Source: Scatosoma sp045594025
GTDB lineage: Bacteria; Bacillota; Clostridia; Christensenellales; Borkfalkiaceae
Assembly (NCBI GenBank): GCA_045594025.1
Contig: JAZNXS010000046.1
Span: 13,322-77,321, forward strand
Direction: 5' to 3'
Length of the DNA: 64,000 nt
Under the pieces are notes generated by a model. That model did not search any database. It had not been told where the DNA came from and saw nothing but the letters and a program-made list of their open reading frames with translations. Below are positions 51,776-59,898 of the stretch, piece by piece. Made by a program: the position numbers and the translations under genes. The stretch's first letter is position 1; each line of letters begins with the position of its first letter.

Positions 51776-52156
51776 TTATTTTTTCAAGTTCACCGCTACA
51801 ATGCCGCCGATGGCGCCCACGATAAAAGCGAGTGCAATTTCCACAATAATCAGCCAACCCAGCGAAAAATCGCCGCCTAAAGCGGAAAAAGCGAGGTAGG
51901 AAAGCGCCGTAAATAAAAGCCCTGCTCCGGCCCCTTTTAACCAGCCCCGTTCCCCACGGATGAAAGTCAATACTCCAAAAACAAGCGCTACCGATTTCAG
52001 CATTTGCGTAACGGGATAAATCCATCTTTGCTGCACGCAGCCCGTTTCAATCACGACGGCAAAGATCACCGAAGCAAGAAAGGAAAACGCAAGCGAAGCC
52101 AGCACCGCCTTGATAATAGAAAAAAATCCGTTTCCGTATGAAGATTCATGATACAT
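51776..52156 (-). CDS. TIGR04086-family membrane protein
   Basis: A 126-residue protein with four membrane helices and a short polar N-terminus. Its position between yajC and the SCIFF precursor fits the TIGR04086 family of Clostridia, which is often found here. Function unknown. The GGAGGTG ribosome site lies 5 nt before the ATG but is also the 3' arm of a strong hairpin, so translation may be controlled. Confidence 0.78.
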   Translation of the reverse strand: MYHESSYGNGFFSIIKAVLASLAFSFLASVIFAVVIETGCVQQRWIYPVTQMLKSVALVFGVLTFIRGERGWLKGAGAGLLFTALSYLAFSALGGDFSLGWLIIVEIALAFIVGAIGGIVAVNLKK

Positions 52157-52161
52157 AAAAA

Positions 52162-52189
52162 CACCTCCGCATTATCCTATGCGAAGGTG
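52162..52189 (-). terminator. Hairpin after yajC that also contains the next ribosome site
   Basis: CACCTTCGCAT pairs with ATGCGGAGGTG (one mismatch) over 6 nt and is followed by TTTTT and then the ATG of the TIGR04086 gene. It looks like an intrinsic terminator, and its 3' arm is the GGAGGTG ribosome site. Confidence 0.7.
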
Positions 52190-52212
52190 CTTTCTTCTTA
52201 GAACTATTGGAA

Positions 52213-52686
52213 TTATTCAGCGCTGTCTTCCGAGTTTTCCGCCGATACTTCTTCTACGGAAGCAGACTCTTCTTCTACGGGAACTACTTCTTCTACAGGA
52301 GCAGGTTCTTCTGCGATTTCCTCAGGCACTTGTTCAGGCTTTGCAACTGCATCCGTCTGATATACGGCTTGCTTATCAAATTTGATATAGGACTTGCCAC
52401 TCAATTCGGAACCCGTTTCCAAAACGAACGTGTTATCTTCAGGGCAAACCTCAACAACGACGCCGCAAATACCGCCGATCGTCTTCACCTTATTGCCGGG
52501 CTGAATCGCGTCAAGCATATTCTTTACTTCTTGCTGTCTCTTTTTATTCGAGCGAGCATTCCAAACCATCATACCGACCATCGCAGCCACGATGACCGCC
52601 AAGAAAATCCAGTCGTCCGTACCGCAACCTGCGTTGGCGTTGTTTCCAGAGCTGCTGCTCAATAAATTAAAAACAAAATTTAACAT
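52213..52686 (-). CDS. yajC: Preprotein translocase accessory subunit YajC with acidic tail
   Basis: Small membrane partner of SecDF. The 157-residue protein has one membrane helix (WIFLAVIVAAMVGMMVW) after a short outside N-terminus, the conserved NKKRQQEVKNMLDAIQPGNKV and VKTIGGICGVV, then about 60 extra residues rich in Glu/Pro/Val/Ser. Typical YajC is 85-110 residues. The acidic tail resembles that of SecF in this genome. tgt lies upstream as usual. Confidence 0.93.
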   Translation of the reverse strand: MLNFVFNLLSSSSGNNANAGCGTDDWIFLAVIVAAMVGMMVWNARSNKKRQQEVKNMLDAIQPGNKVKTIGGICGVVVEVCPEDNTFVLETGSELSGKSYIKFDKQAVYQTDAVAKPEQVPEEIAEEPAPVEEVVPVEEESASVEEVSAENSEDSAE

Positions 52687-52740
52687 AACGTCTCCTTAAC
52701 ATCGCGCAAAATACGCGCTTCACATATTTTCAGTATTACT

Positions 52741-52769
52741 ATGATACCTTTTTTTTCCTCTTTTTGCAA
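52741..52769 (-). promoter_or_regulatory. Promoter of yajC
   Basis: TTGCAA (52764-52769) and TATCAT (52741-52746) are 17 bp apart on the minus strand. A GCGCG hairpin lies in the leader. Confidence 0.7.
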
Positions 52770-52853
52770 GCGATTTGACTTCCTTTTTAAGATATTTTTC
52801 CGTATTTCATAGCCTTTTTACATCCGTTCACGCCGTTTTCACAACCTTTCCAT

Positions 52854-52879
52854 ACAAAAAACAGCGGTTTTATCCGCCG
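52854..52879 (-). terminator. Terminator of tgt
   Basis: CGGCGG pairs with CCGCTG (one G-U) over 6 nt and is followed by TTTTTTG on the minus strand, 55 nt after the tgt stop. Confidence 0.82.
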
Positions 52880-52934
52880 TTTTTTTCTATTCAACCCGTA
52901 CATGGGCGCTTCTTTTATAATAAAAAGGTATATT

Positions 52935-54065
52935 TTACCATTTTCCCTCGCCGCCGTACTTGCGGTAAAATTCCTGCGTGTATTCTTTCACGTAACCGCC
53001 AAGGATTGATTCGCGCAGACCTTTCATTAGTTTATGCAAGAAGGTGATATTGTGCAAACTAAGCAGCATCGCCCCGTACATTTCGTTCACGTTGATCAAA
53101 TGGCGAAGATACGCTTTGGTATAGTTTTTACAGCAATAGCAATCGCATTCACTATCCAGCGGCGTAAAATCTTCTTTGTATCTGCCATTTCTGACCACCA
53201 CTCTGCCATGCGTTGTCATCGCCGTGCCGTTTCTCGCAATTCTCGTCGCCAAAACGCAGTCGAACATATCCACCCCGCGAAGCGTCCCCTCAATCAAACA
53301 GTCGGGAGAACCCACCCCCATCAAATACCTGGGTACGTCGGTTGGTAAAAGCGGTTGCAAATAATCCAACAACTCGTACATGATCGGTTTCGGTTCTCCA
53401 ACAGAAAGGCCGCCTATGGCGATACCGTGTTTTACAAAGGGCAACGTGCGGCGCAAGCTTTCCCCACGCAGGTCTTTATACATATTCCCTTGCACAATAG
53501 GGAAGAGCGCTTGCTCGGGCTTATCATGGAATTTATAGCAACGCTCCAGCCATGCGGACGTACGCTTCATCGCCGCTTCCGCTTGCGCGTGGTTGTAACC
53601 GTACTCACTGCACTCGTCAAACGCCATAATGATGTCTGCGCCGAGGTTTTGTTCTACCTGCATTGCCTTTTCAGGCGTGAAGAAGTGCTTACTGCCGTCG
53701 ATATTCGAAGAGAATTCCACCCCTTCATCCGTGATTTTATTCAGCTTTCCAAGCGAAAACACCTGGAAACCGCCGCTATCCGTCAAGATGGGCTTGTCCC
53801 AGTTCATAAATTTATGCAATCCGCCTGCTTTTTTTACTATATCGTCGCCCGGGCGCATGTATAAGTGGTAGGTGTTCGCTAAAATAATCTGCGAGCCAGC
53901 CTCTTTTAAGTCTCTGGGGAATACCCCCTTCACCGTCGCCTGCGTGCCGACCGGCATATATACGGGCGTTTCAATATCGCCGTGCGGCGTATGCAAAATC
54001 CCCGCCCTCGCCCCCGTCTCCGGATCGGTCTTAATTACTTCAAAAGAAAAATATTCGTTGTTCAA
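52935..54065 (-). CDS. tgt: Queuine tRNA-ribosyltransferase
   Basis: Exchanges guanine 34 of GUN-anticodon tRNAs for a queuine precursor. The 376-residue protein has PVGTQATVKG, LTDSGGFQVFSL (catalytic Asp), GIAIGGLSVGEP, the second Asp in MFDCVLATRIARNG, and a zinc site CDCYCC...H. The start codon is TTG at 54065; AGGACGG lies upstream and no ATG is available near the conserved N-terminus. It is the first gene of the tgt-yajC region. Confidence 0.96.
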   Translation of the reverse strand: MNNEYFSFEVIKTDPETGARAGILHTPHGDIETPVYMPVGTQATVKGVFPRDLKEAGSQIILANTYHLYMRPGDDIVKKAGGLHKFMNWDKPILTDSGGFQVFSLGKLNKITDEGVEFSSNIDGSKHFFTPEKAMQVEQNLGADIIMAFDECSEYGYNHAQAEAAMKRTSAWLERCYKFHDKPEQALFPIVQGNMYKDLRGESLRRTLPFVKHGIAIGGLSVGEPKPIMYELLDYLQPLLPTDVPRYLMGVGSPDCLIEGTLRGVDMFDCVLATRIARNGTAMTTHGRVVVRNGRYKEDFTPLDSECDCYCCKNYTKAYLRHLINVNEMYGAMLLSLHNITFLHKLMKGLRESILGGYVKEYTQEFYRKYGGEGKW

Positions 54066-54097
54066 GGCTTTTTCCGTCCTTTTATTTTCGCAGTAGC

Positions 54098-54126
54098 ATT
54101 ATAGCATATTCCAACATAAAAAGCAA
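54098..54126 (-). promoter_or_regulatory. Promoter of tgt
   Basis: TTGCTT (54121-54126) and TATAAT (54098-54103) are 17 bp apart on the minus strand. Confidence 0.75.
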
Positions 54127-54282
54127 GACTTTTCTATCCGTAATCGAGGTACCTTCCCAAAGATATTTCAGTCTGTTTTATCCTCGAAATAATGTATGCT
54201 CGAAAATGTTTATTCATTAAAAAATGCTTTTATGCGTTATATTCATTGATTTTATACATTTATGCATAAAATATTAAATTTT

Positions 54283-54345
54283 TATGAAAAAATATTCAAA
54301 AATGGCGTTAAAATAGTTGACTTATTAAAAAAATAGGACTACAAT
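54283..54345 (+). promoter_or_regulatory. ARG-box-like operator and promoter of the amino-acid importer
   Basis: TATGAAAAAATATTCAAA (54283-54300) matches the ARG box TNTGAATWWWWATTCANW at all but one specified position. It lies 16 bp before TTGACT (54317-54322), which with TACAAT (54340-54345) forms a 17-bp-spaced promoter. Further ATTCA half-sites occur at 54211 and 54241. The rest of the tgt-importer gap (54127-54282) is AT-rich with no other recognised feature. Confidence 0.65.
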
Positions 54346-54403
54346 AGGCGCATATTTAAAAACACCGACGCAAAAATAGCGGAGATGGAAAAGGAGAGAT
54401 ATT

Positions 54404-55237
54404 ATGAAAATTAAGAAAATTTTAGCAACGACACTTGCAACAATCGCAGCCTTCGCAACCTTCGGTTTTACGAGCTGTAACAACGACGATACGTTGGTGG
54501 TATATACCGAAGCCGGTTTTGCCCCCTTTGAATATATTCAAAACGGCAAAATCGTCGGTGTTGACGTAGACATTATGGAAAAAGTCGGCGAAAAGCTTGG
54601 CAAGAAAGTAAAGTTTGAAAACGTAGGTTTCGATACCATCGTGGACACCGTAGCAGCAGGTAAGCTTTGCAACGTTGGCGCGGCTGGTATTTCCGTTACG
54701 GAAGAACGTGCAAAGAAGGTAGACTTCTCCAACGAATACTACACGGCAAGCCTTTACGTAATTTATAAAGCTGACCAGTCCGCTGCGTATGAAAGCACGA
54801 CGACGGACAACGACACGGTTGGCGTTTACTGGGATTCCCTTGCTGGTAAGAGCATCGCCGTACAAAACGGTACCACTGCCGACCTCTTCCTCGGCGACGA
54901 GCTTGCGGAAGGCGGTACAATCTACGATACGGGCGCAGAAAAAGTAGGTTTCGACGCATTAGCTACCGCAGTTGCAGACGTTGGTCTTGGCAACTCGGAC
55001 GTACTGATTATTGACGAGCTTCCTGCGAAGAAGCTTATCGAAGGTAAGTCGGAATATGATTGTGCTCCCCTCTACTACAAGGGCGACGAAACCAACCCCG
55101 ACGAAGCTGCGGTAGATACCTATGCTATCTGCGTAACCAAAGGCCAAACGGAATTGCTTAAAGCAATCAACGATGTTCTTGCTGAACTTGGCAAAGACGG
55201 TATTCAGGCGCTCGTTGACAAGCACCTCGGTCTTTAA
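54404..55237 (+). CDS. Amino-acid ABC transporter substrate-binding lipoprotein
   Basis: Family 3 solute-binding protein. The 277-residue protein has a lipoprotein signal with Cys25 (GFTSC), then LVVYTEAGFAPFEYIQNGKIVGVDVDI, split here as the family start, and VGAAGISVTEERAKKVDFS, typical of polar amino-acid binders. It captures substrate outside the cell for the permease and ATPase downstream. The ARG box suggests arginine or a related basic amino acid. AAGGAGAG lies before the ATG. Confidence 0.92.
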   Translation: MKIKKILATTLATIAAFATFGFTSCNNDDTLVVYTEAGFAPFEYIQNGKIVGVDVDIMEKVGEKLGKKVKFENVGFDTIVDTVAAGKLCNVGAAGISVTEERAKKVDFSNEYYTASLYVIYKADQSAAYESTTTDNDTVGVYWDSLAGKSIAVQNGTTADLFLGDELAEGGTIYDTGAEKVGFDALATAVADVGLGNSDVLIIDELPAKKLIEGKSEYDCAPLYYKGDETNPDEAAVDTYAICVTKGQTELLKAINDVLAELGKDGIQALVDKHLGL

Positions 55238-55255
55238 TCCATTATTAATAACACA

Positions 55256-55285
55256 TTAAGGGAAGGGCTTTTGTCTTTCCCTTAA
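55256..55285 (+). other. Intercistronic hairpin after the binding-protein gene
   Basis: TTAAGGGAA pairs with TTCCCTTAA over a 12-nt loop without a T-run. Such stems protect the upstream mRNA, giving more binding protein than permease. Confidence 0.6.
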
Positions 55286-55315
55286 ATCACGTAAAAGGAA
55301 GAATAAAAAAGTCTT

Positions 55316-56008
55316 ATGTTTCATGATATTATTAAAATTTTATCTAATCCAGAGCTACTGGGCTACATCTTCGACGGACTGTTAAATTCTATTTTAATTA
55401 CCGTCATCGCCGCTGTACTCGGTCTGTTTTTGGGATTTGTAGTCGCAGTTGTCAAAATCATGCCCGACAATAAGTGGACAAAAGCCCCCAAAATAATTTG
55501 CGATATTTACACCACAGTATTCCGCGGCACACCCGTCGCGTTGCAGTTATTTATTATGGTGTACGCCGTGTTTGCCATCCCCGGCTTTAAGCCGTACGCA
55601 GCAATCCTCACGTTCGGCATCAATTCGGGCGCGTATGTTTCGGAGAGTATCCGCGCCGGCATTTTATCGATTGATAAAGGACAGATGGAAGCAGGCAGAG
55701 CGCTGGGGCTCAACTGGCTACAAACGATGGTGCAAATCATTTTGCCGCAAGCGGTAAAAAATATTATTCCCGCTATCGGCAATGAAATGGTTGCCCTCTT
55801 AAAGGAAACCTCGATTATCGGTTGGATCGGCTCTACCCCCGGGCAAATCACCTTTGATTTAAACGCGGCGGCGGATACTATTTACCGCACCATCCCCAAC
55901 TATCTGGCAAGCGGTATACTCGTAGGCTGCTGTTACCTTGTTATCGTATATATTATGGTATTCTTTATTAAACGTATGGAAAAGGGGTTTGCGAAAAATG
56001 AACGTTGA
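55316..56008 (+). CDS. Amino-acid ABC transporter permease
   Basis: The 230-residue protein has about five membrane helices and the HisM/GlnP-type motifs VFRGTPVALQLF, ESIRAGILSIDKGQMEAGRALGL (the EAA loop contacting the ATPase; longer than shown elsewhere) and LPQAVKNIIPAIGNEM. It forms the membrane channel of the importer. The end overlaps the ATPase start by 11 nt. Confidence 0.94.
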   Translation: MFHDIIKILSNPELLGYIFDGLLNSILITVIAAVLGLFLGFVVAVVKIMPDNKWTKAPKIICDIYTTVFRGTPVALQLFIMVYAVFAIPGFKPYAAILTFGINSGAYVSESIRAGILSIDKGQMEAGRALGLNWLQTMVQIILPQAVKNIIPAIGNEMVALLKETSIIGWIGSTPGQITFDLNAAADTIYRTIPNYLASGILVGCCYLVIVYIMVFFIKRMEKGFAKNER

Positions 56009-56894
56009 GAACAAAGAAATTCTTTTACAAGTAAATAATTTACACAAGCATTTCGGCAAACTAGACGTATTAAACGGTATCAATACCGATATTTATAAAG
56101 GAGACGTTATCGCCGTTATCGGGCCGTCGGGTTGCGGTAAATCCACCTTTTTGCGTTGCTTGAACTTTTTGGAAATGCCCTCGGCAGGGGAAATTCTATT
56201 TGAGGGAAAAACGATTTTTAAAAATCAGCGCGTTTATTTCAAACGCCAAATGAGAGCTCTGCTTGCGGCAAAGAAAAAGAAGCATTTTACCCCCGAAGAC
56301 AAGGCAAAGTTTGAGGAATTAGAGGCGCAATACACCGCTTTGCGAGTGATAGAAAAAGCCATTGAAAAGGAAACGACGAAGAATATCAACCTACTCCGTC
56401 AGGAAGTGGGCATGGTATTCCAGCAGTTCAACCTCTTCCCCCACCTGACCGTTTTACAAAACATCACGCTTGCCCCTGTAAAGCTGAAAAAGAAAACGCA
56501 GGAAGAAGCGAATGCGTTGGCTATGGAGCTTTTGGAAAAGGTCGGCCTTGCCGATAAAGCAAACGTATATCCCGCCACCCTTTCGGGCGGTCAAAAGCAG
56601 CGTATCGCGATTGTCAGAGCGCTCGCTATGGAACCCAAGGTAATGCTCTTTGACGAGCCCACCTCCGCGCTTGATCCGGAAATGGTAGGCGAAGTATTAA
56701 AAGTAATGGAAGAACTTGCCCAAGAAGGCATGACCATGGTCGTAGTCACGCACGAAATGGGCTTTGCACGAGAAGTTGCAAACCGCGTTATTTTCATGAG
56801 CGACGGCGTCATCAAGGAAGAAAATTCTCCCGAAGAATTCTTCGCAAATCCGAAAGACGAGCGTTTAAAGGAATTCCTTTCCAAGGTGCTTTGA
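55998..56894 (+). CDS. Amino-acid ABC transporter ATPase with a helical insertion
   Basis: The 298-residue protein has Walker A GPSGCGKST near residue 42, Q-loop VFQQFNLFPHLTV near residue 140, signature LSGGQKQRIAI and Walker B VMLFDEPTSALD, as in GlnQ/HisP. Between residues about 75 and 130 there is a Lys/Glu-rich helical insertion of about 50 residues not found in the usual 240-residue family. The start at 55998 follows AAGGGG. It drives import by ATP hydrolysis. Confidence 0.93.
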   Translation: MNVENKEILLQVNNLHKHFGKLDVLNGINTDIYKGDVIAVIGPSGCGKSTFLRCLNFLEMPSAGEILFEGKTIFKNQRVYFKRQMRALLAAKKKKHFTPEDKAKFEELEAQYTALRVIEKAIEKETTKNINLLRQEVGMVFQQFNLFPHLTVLQNITLAPVKLKKKTQEEANALAMELLEKVGLADKANVYPATLSGGQKQRIAIVRALAMEPKVMLFDEPTSALDPEMVGEVLKVMEELAQEGMTMVVVTHEMGFAREVANRVIFMSDGVIKEENSPEEFFANPKDERLKEFLSKVL

Positions 56895-57649
56895 TGATTT
56901 ATAATTACCATTCACATACAACCCGTTGCCGACACGCCGTCGGCACGGACAGAGAATACGTGGAAAAAGCGATTGAAGGCGGCCTGAAAGTACTTGGTAT
57001 TTCCGACCATGCCCCCTACCTTTTCCCAAATACGAACTACTATTCCAGCTTCCGTATGCATCCTGAAGAGCTACACGCCTATGCAGATTCCATACGCGCG
57101 CTTGCAAAAGAATATGCAAAGGATATCCGTATCCTCTGCGGCTTCGAGCTGGAATACTACCCCGACTTCCACAAGGAAGAAATGGCGTTTTTAAAACAAG
57201 TATCCCCCGACTTCTTGATTATGGGACAGCACTTTATCGGCAATGAACTGAACCATGCATATGTCAAACGTACGGAGGATATTGCGTTAGTCACCTACGT
57301 AACGCAGGTGCTTGCAGGACTTGCCACAGGCGACTTCCTCTATCTTGCACACCCCGATATGGCAGGATTTCATTACAGCCCCGAAATCCGCCAGCGCGAA
57401 TATAAACGGCTTTGCGAGGGCGCAAAACGCATGGGTATTCCGTTAGAACTCAATCTGTTGGGCGTGCGTGAGGGACGGCATTACCCTAATTACGAATTTT
57501 TCTCCATCGCCGCTGAAGTCGGCAACGATATTGTCATCGGCGTGGACGCGCATGATCCCACCAGCTTTTTAGACGTTAAATCCCAAGAATTTGCCATGAA
57601 AATGGTAAAAGAACTGGGGTTAAAGGTGATAGAAAAACCGTTACTTTAA
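56894..57649 (+). CDS. PHP-domain phosphatase (histidinol-phosphatase HisK-like)
   Basis: The 251-residue protein has the PHP metal motifs YHSHT at the start, GISDHAP, GFELEYYPD, LAHPDM and VDAHDP, as in HisK-type histidinol phosphatases. The ATG overlaps the ATPase stop as TGATG, so translation is coupled. Its place behind an amino-acid importer fits a role in histidine or other phosphate-ester metabolism. The exact substrate is unsure. Confidence 0.85.
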   Translation: MIYNYHSHTTRCRHAVGTDREYVEKAIEGGLKVLGISDHAPYLFPNTNYYSSFRMHPEELHAYADSIRALAKEYAKDIRILCGFELEYYPDFHKEEMAFLKQVSPDFLIMGQHFIGNELNHAYVKRTEDIALVTYVTQVLAGLATGDFLYLAHPDMAGFHYSPEIRQREYKRLCEGAKRMGIPLELNLLGVREGRHYPNYEFFSIAAEVGNDIVIGVDAHDPTSFLDVKSQEFAMKMVKELGLKVIEKPLL

Positions 57650-57653
57650 TAAC

Positions 57654-57691
57654 AAAACCCCTCGTTTACCTAGCGTAAACGAGGGGTTTTT
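57654..57691. terminator. Bidirectional terminator after the PHP gene
   Basis: AAAACCCCTCGTTTAC pairs perfectly with GTAAACGAGGGGTTTT over 5 nt, followed by a T on the plus side; it lies 4 nt after the stop. Confidence 0.95.
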
Positions 57692-57699
57692 AGATTAAA

Positions 57700-57915
57700 T
57701 TTTGCTATCAAAAAGTGAATGCAATACCATGAATCGTCCGCTTTTTACGTACGTGGGGCTGAGATACGCGGAACCACGACAAAGTATTGCGCCGTAAAAT
57801 GGATAGTTGCAAGCAAGACGCGAAGCAGCGAGTATGTCGACGGGAGCGTACTATGCGTACGTGACCTAGACACACGGAGCTGCGACAAAGTATTGCGCTG
57901 CAAATATACATTTTA
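57700..57915 (-). repeat. Intergenic repeat E7, starting at the ABC exporter stop codon
   Basis: On the minus strand it starts with the exporter TAA followed by AATGTATATTTGCAGCGC. It contains the CGTAC/GTACG hairpin (57846-57860) and GGATAGTTGCAAGCAAGACG (57807-57826), shared with E5, and its far end ATGAATCGTCCGC resembles E1. Confidence 0.8.
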
Positions 57916-59898
57916 CTCCAGCTCAAAGGCGCCGGTATAAAGCTGATAATACACCCCTTTCTGTTCGAGAAGTTGGTCATGGGTGCCACGTTCGATAATT
58001 TTACCGTGGTCAAGCACCATGATTGCATCGGAGTTCCGCACGGTGGAGAGTCTATGTGCAATCACGAATACCGTTCTACCTTTCATCAGCTTATCCATGC
58101 CGTCGTTGACAAGCGCTTCCGTTCGGGTATCGATGGACGAAGTTGCCTCGTCCAAAATCATCGCCGGGGTATCCGCTACTGCCGCACGCGCGATAGAAAG
58201 AAGCTGCCTTTGCCCTTGCGAAAGGTTTGCGCCGTTGTTCGTAAGCATCGTCTGATACCCCTCGGGCAAACGGCAAATAAAATCATCCGCGTTGGCAAGC
58301 TTCGCCGCCTCGATACATTCCTCATCCGTCGCGTCTAAGCGTCCGTAACGAATATTCTCCATGACCGTACCCGTAAACAGGTTGGTGTCCTGCAAAACAA
58401 TACCAAGCGAACGGCGCAAGTCCGCTTTCTTGATTTTATTCACGTTAATCCCGTCGTAGCGGATCTTACCGTCTGCAATATCATAGAAACGGTTAATAAG
58501 ATTAGTGATTGTGGTTTTCCCTGCGCCCGTAGCCCCTACAAACGCGATTTTTTGACCAGGCTTTGCGTAAAGACTAACGTCAGTAAGCACTTGCTTTTCC
58601 GGCACGTAGCAGAAATCCACCATATCCATAACGATATCCCCTTTCAGCTCGGTATACGTTGTGGTATCGTCCGCTTTATGATAGTGTTTCCACGCCCATA
58701 AGTGCGTTCTTTCCGTCGTTTCCGTAAGATTACCGTTCTCGTCCTTGGTCACGTTGACAAGGGTTACGTACCCTTCATCCGTTTCGGGCTCTTGATCCAT
58801 GAGCGTGAACACACGGCTAGCCCCTGCAAGCCCCATCGCGATCATGGAAATTTGCTGCGACATCTGATTGACCGTCATTGTAAAGTTTCTCGACATCCCC
58901 AGGAACGCAACGATAATACCGATACCGATCGTTTTCACACCGTCAAAAATCGCACTAAGCCCGATATTCGGCGCGCCCGTCGCAAATAAGATACCGCCCG
59001 TAATTGCCAGCAATACGTAGGTCAAGTTGCCGATATTTCCCAAAATCGGGCCGAGAATATTACCGAAAATATGCGCTCTTTCACTGTCCTTGAACAGCTT
59101 TTGATTGAGCTTTTCAAAATCTTCTTTCGCCTTTTCTTCATGGGTAAATACCTTGACGACCTTTTGCCCTTTCATCATTTCTTCCATGAAGCCCTCTTCC
59201 TCTGCAAGAGAGCTCTGCTGCGCAACCATATATTTTGCGCTGTTCCCGCCGATTTTCTTTACAACGAAAGTCATCACGAAAGTAGAAACAAGCACCACCA
59301 GCGAAAGCCAGAAGCTGTAATTGAGCATCAATATAACGGAAACAATCAGAGTAAGCGAATTGCTGATAAGAGAGGGCAAGCTTTGCCCGATCAACTGTCT
59401 AGTAGCGTCCGTATCGTTCGTGTACGTACTCATGATTTCGCCGTGCGCATGCGTATCGAAGAACTTAATGGGCAACGTTTGCATCTTTCTGAACATATCC
59501 GTTCGTAAATGATACAGCATACCCTGCGTCACCGTCGCCATCAAACGCGTATATACAAAGGACGCCACGATGACGATGGAATACACCGATACCATCATGA
59601 TAATCAGCCCTACCAGGGTGCCTTGCAATTCGCTGGTAAAGCCCTGTTTCATCGCAGGTGTGATAACCTCATCCACCAATAATTGCATATACACGGAGGA
59701 AACCAAGCTCCCCACTGAATTCAATACAATGGCGATGAGCACGACGATCAATTGCCACTTGTAGTACTTTGTAACCGTTTTTAACAATCTGCCAAGCGTG
59801 CCCTTTTTGATTGCGCCTTTGGGAACGGGCATACCGCGCCCACGCATCGGGCCTTTGGGCATCACGGGTTTTCTTTGGGTGTTCGTTGCCGTAGCCAT
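57913..59898 (-). CDS. ABC exporter half-transporter (canonical ATPase site half)
   Basis: The 661-residue protein has a basic N-terminal extension, six membrane helices and an ATPase domain with Walker A GATGAGKTT, signature LSQGQ and Walker B AMILDEATSSID. The catalytic Glu is present. An extra segment of about 50 residues lies between the membrane part and the ATPase (near residue 390-440). It pairs with the gene directly upstream as a heterodimeric multidrug or lipid exporter (BmrCD-like). The start shares one base with the partner's stop. The TAA stop begins repeat E7. Confidence 0.94.
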   Translation of the reverse strand: MATATNTQRKPVMPKGPMRGRGMPVPKGAIKKGTLGRLLKTVTKYYKWQLIVVLIAIVLNSVGSLVSSVYMQLLVDEVITPAMKQGFTSELQGTLVGLIIMMVSVYSIVIVASFVYTRLMATVTQGMLYHLRTDMFRKMQTLPIKFFDTHAHGEIMSTYTNDTDATRQLIGQSLPSLISNSLTLIVSVILMLNYSFWLSLVVLVSTFVMTFVVKKIGGNSAKYMVAQQSSLAEEEGFMEEMMKGQKVVKVFTHEEKAKEDFEKLNQKLFKDSERAHIFGNILGPILGNIGNLTYVLLAITGGILFATGAPNIGLSAIFDGVKTIGIGIIVAFLGMSRNFTMTVNQMSQQISMIAMGLAGASRVFTLMDQEPETDEGYVTLVNVTKDENGNLTETTERTHLWAWKHYHKADDTTTYTELKGDIVMDMVDFCYVPEKQVLTDVSLYAKPGQKIAFVGATGAGKTTITNLINRFYDIADGKIRYDGINVNKIKKADLRRSLGIVLQDTNLFTGTVMENIRYGRLDATDEECIEAAKLANADDFICRLPEGYQTMLTNNGANLSQGQRQLLSIARAAVADTPAMILDEATSSIDTRTEALVNDGMDKLMKGRTVFVIAHRLSTVRNSDAIMVLDHGKIIERGTHDQLLEQKGVYYQLYTGAFELE

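Noticed and set aside
52890..52910. Recurring CCCGTACATGGG phrase (also near 374, 15650, 25997)
   Set aside because: Two copies are Pro-Met-Tyr codons inside genes; the rest are too few to call a repeat.
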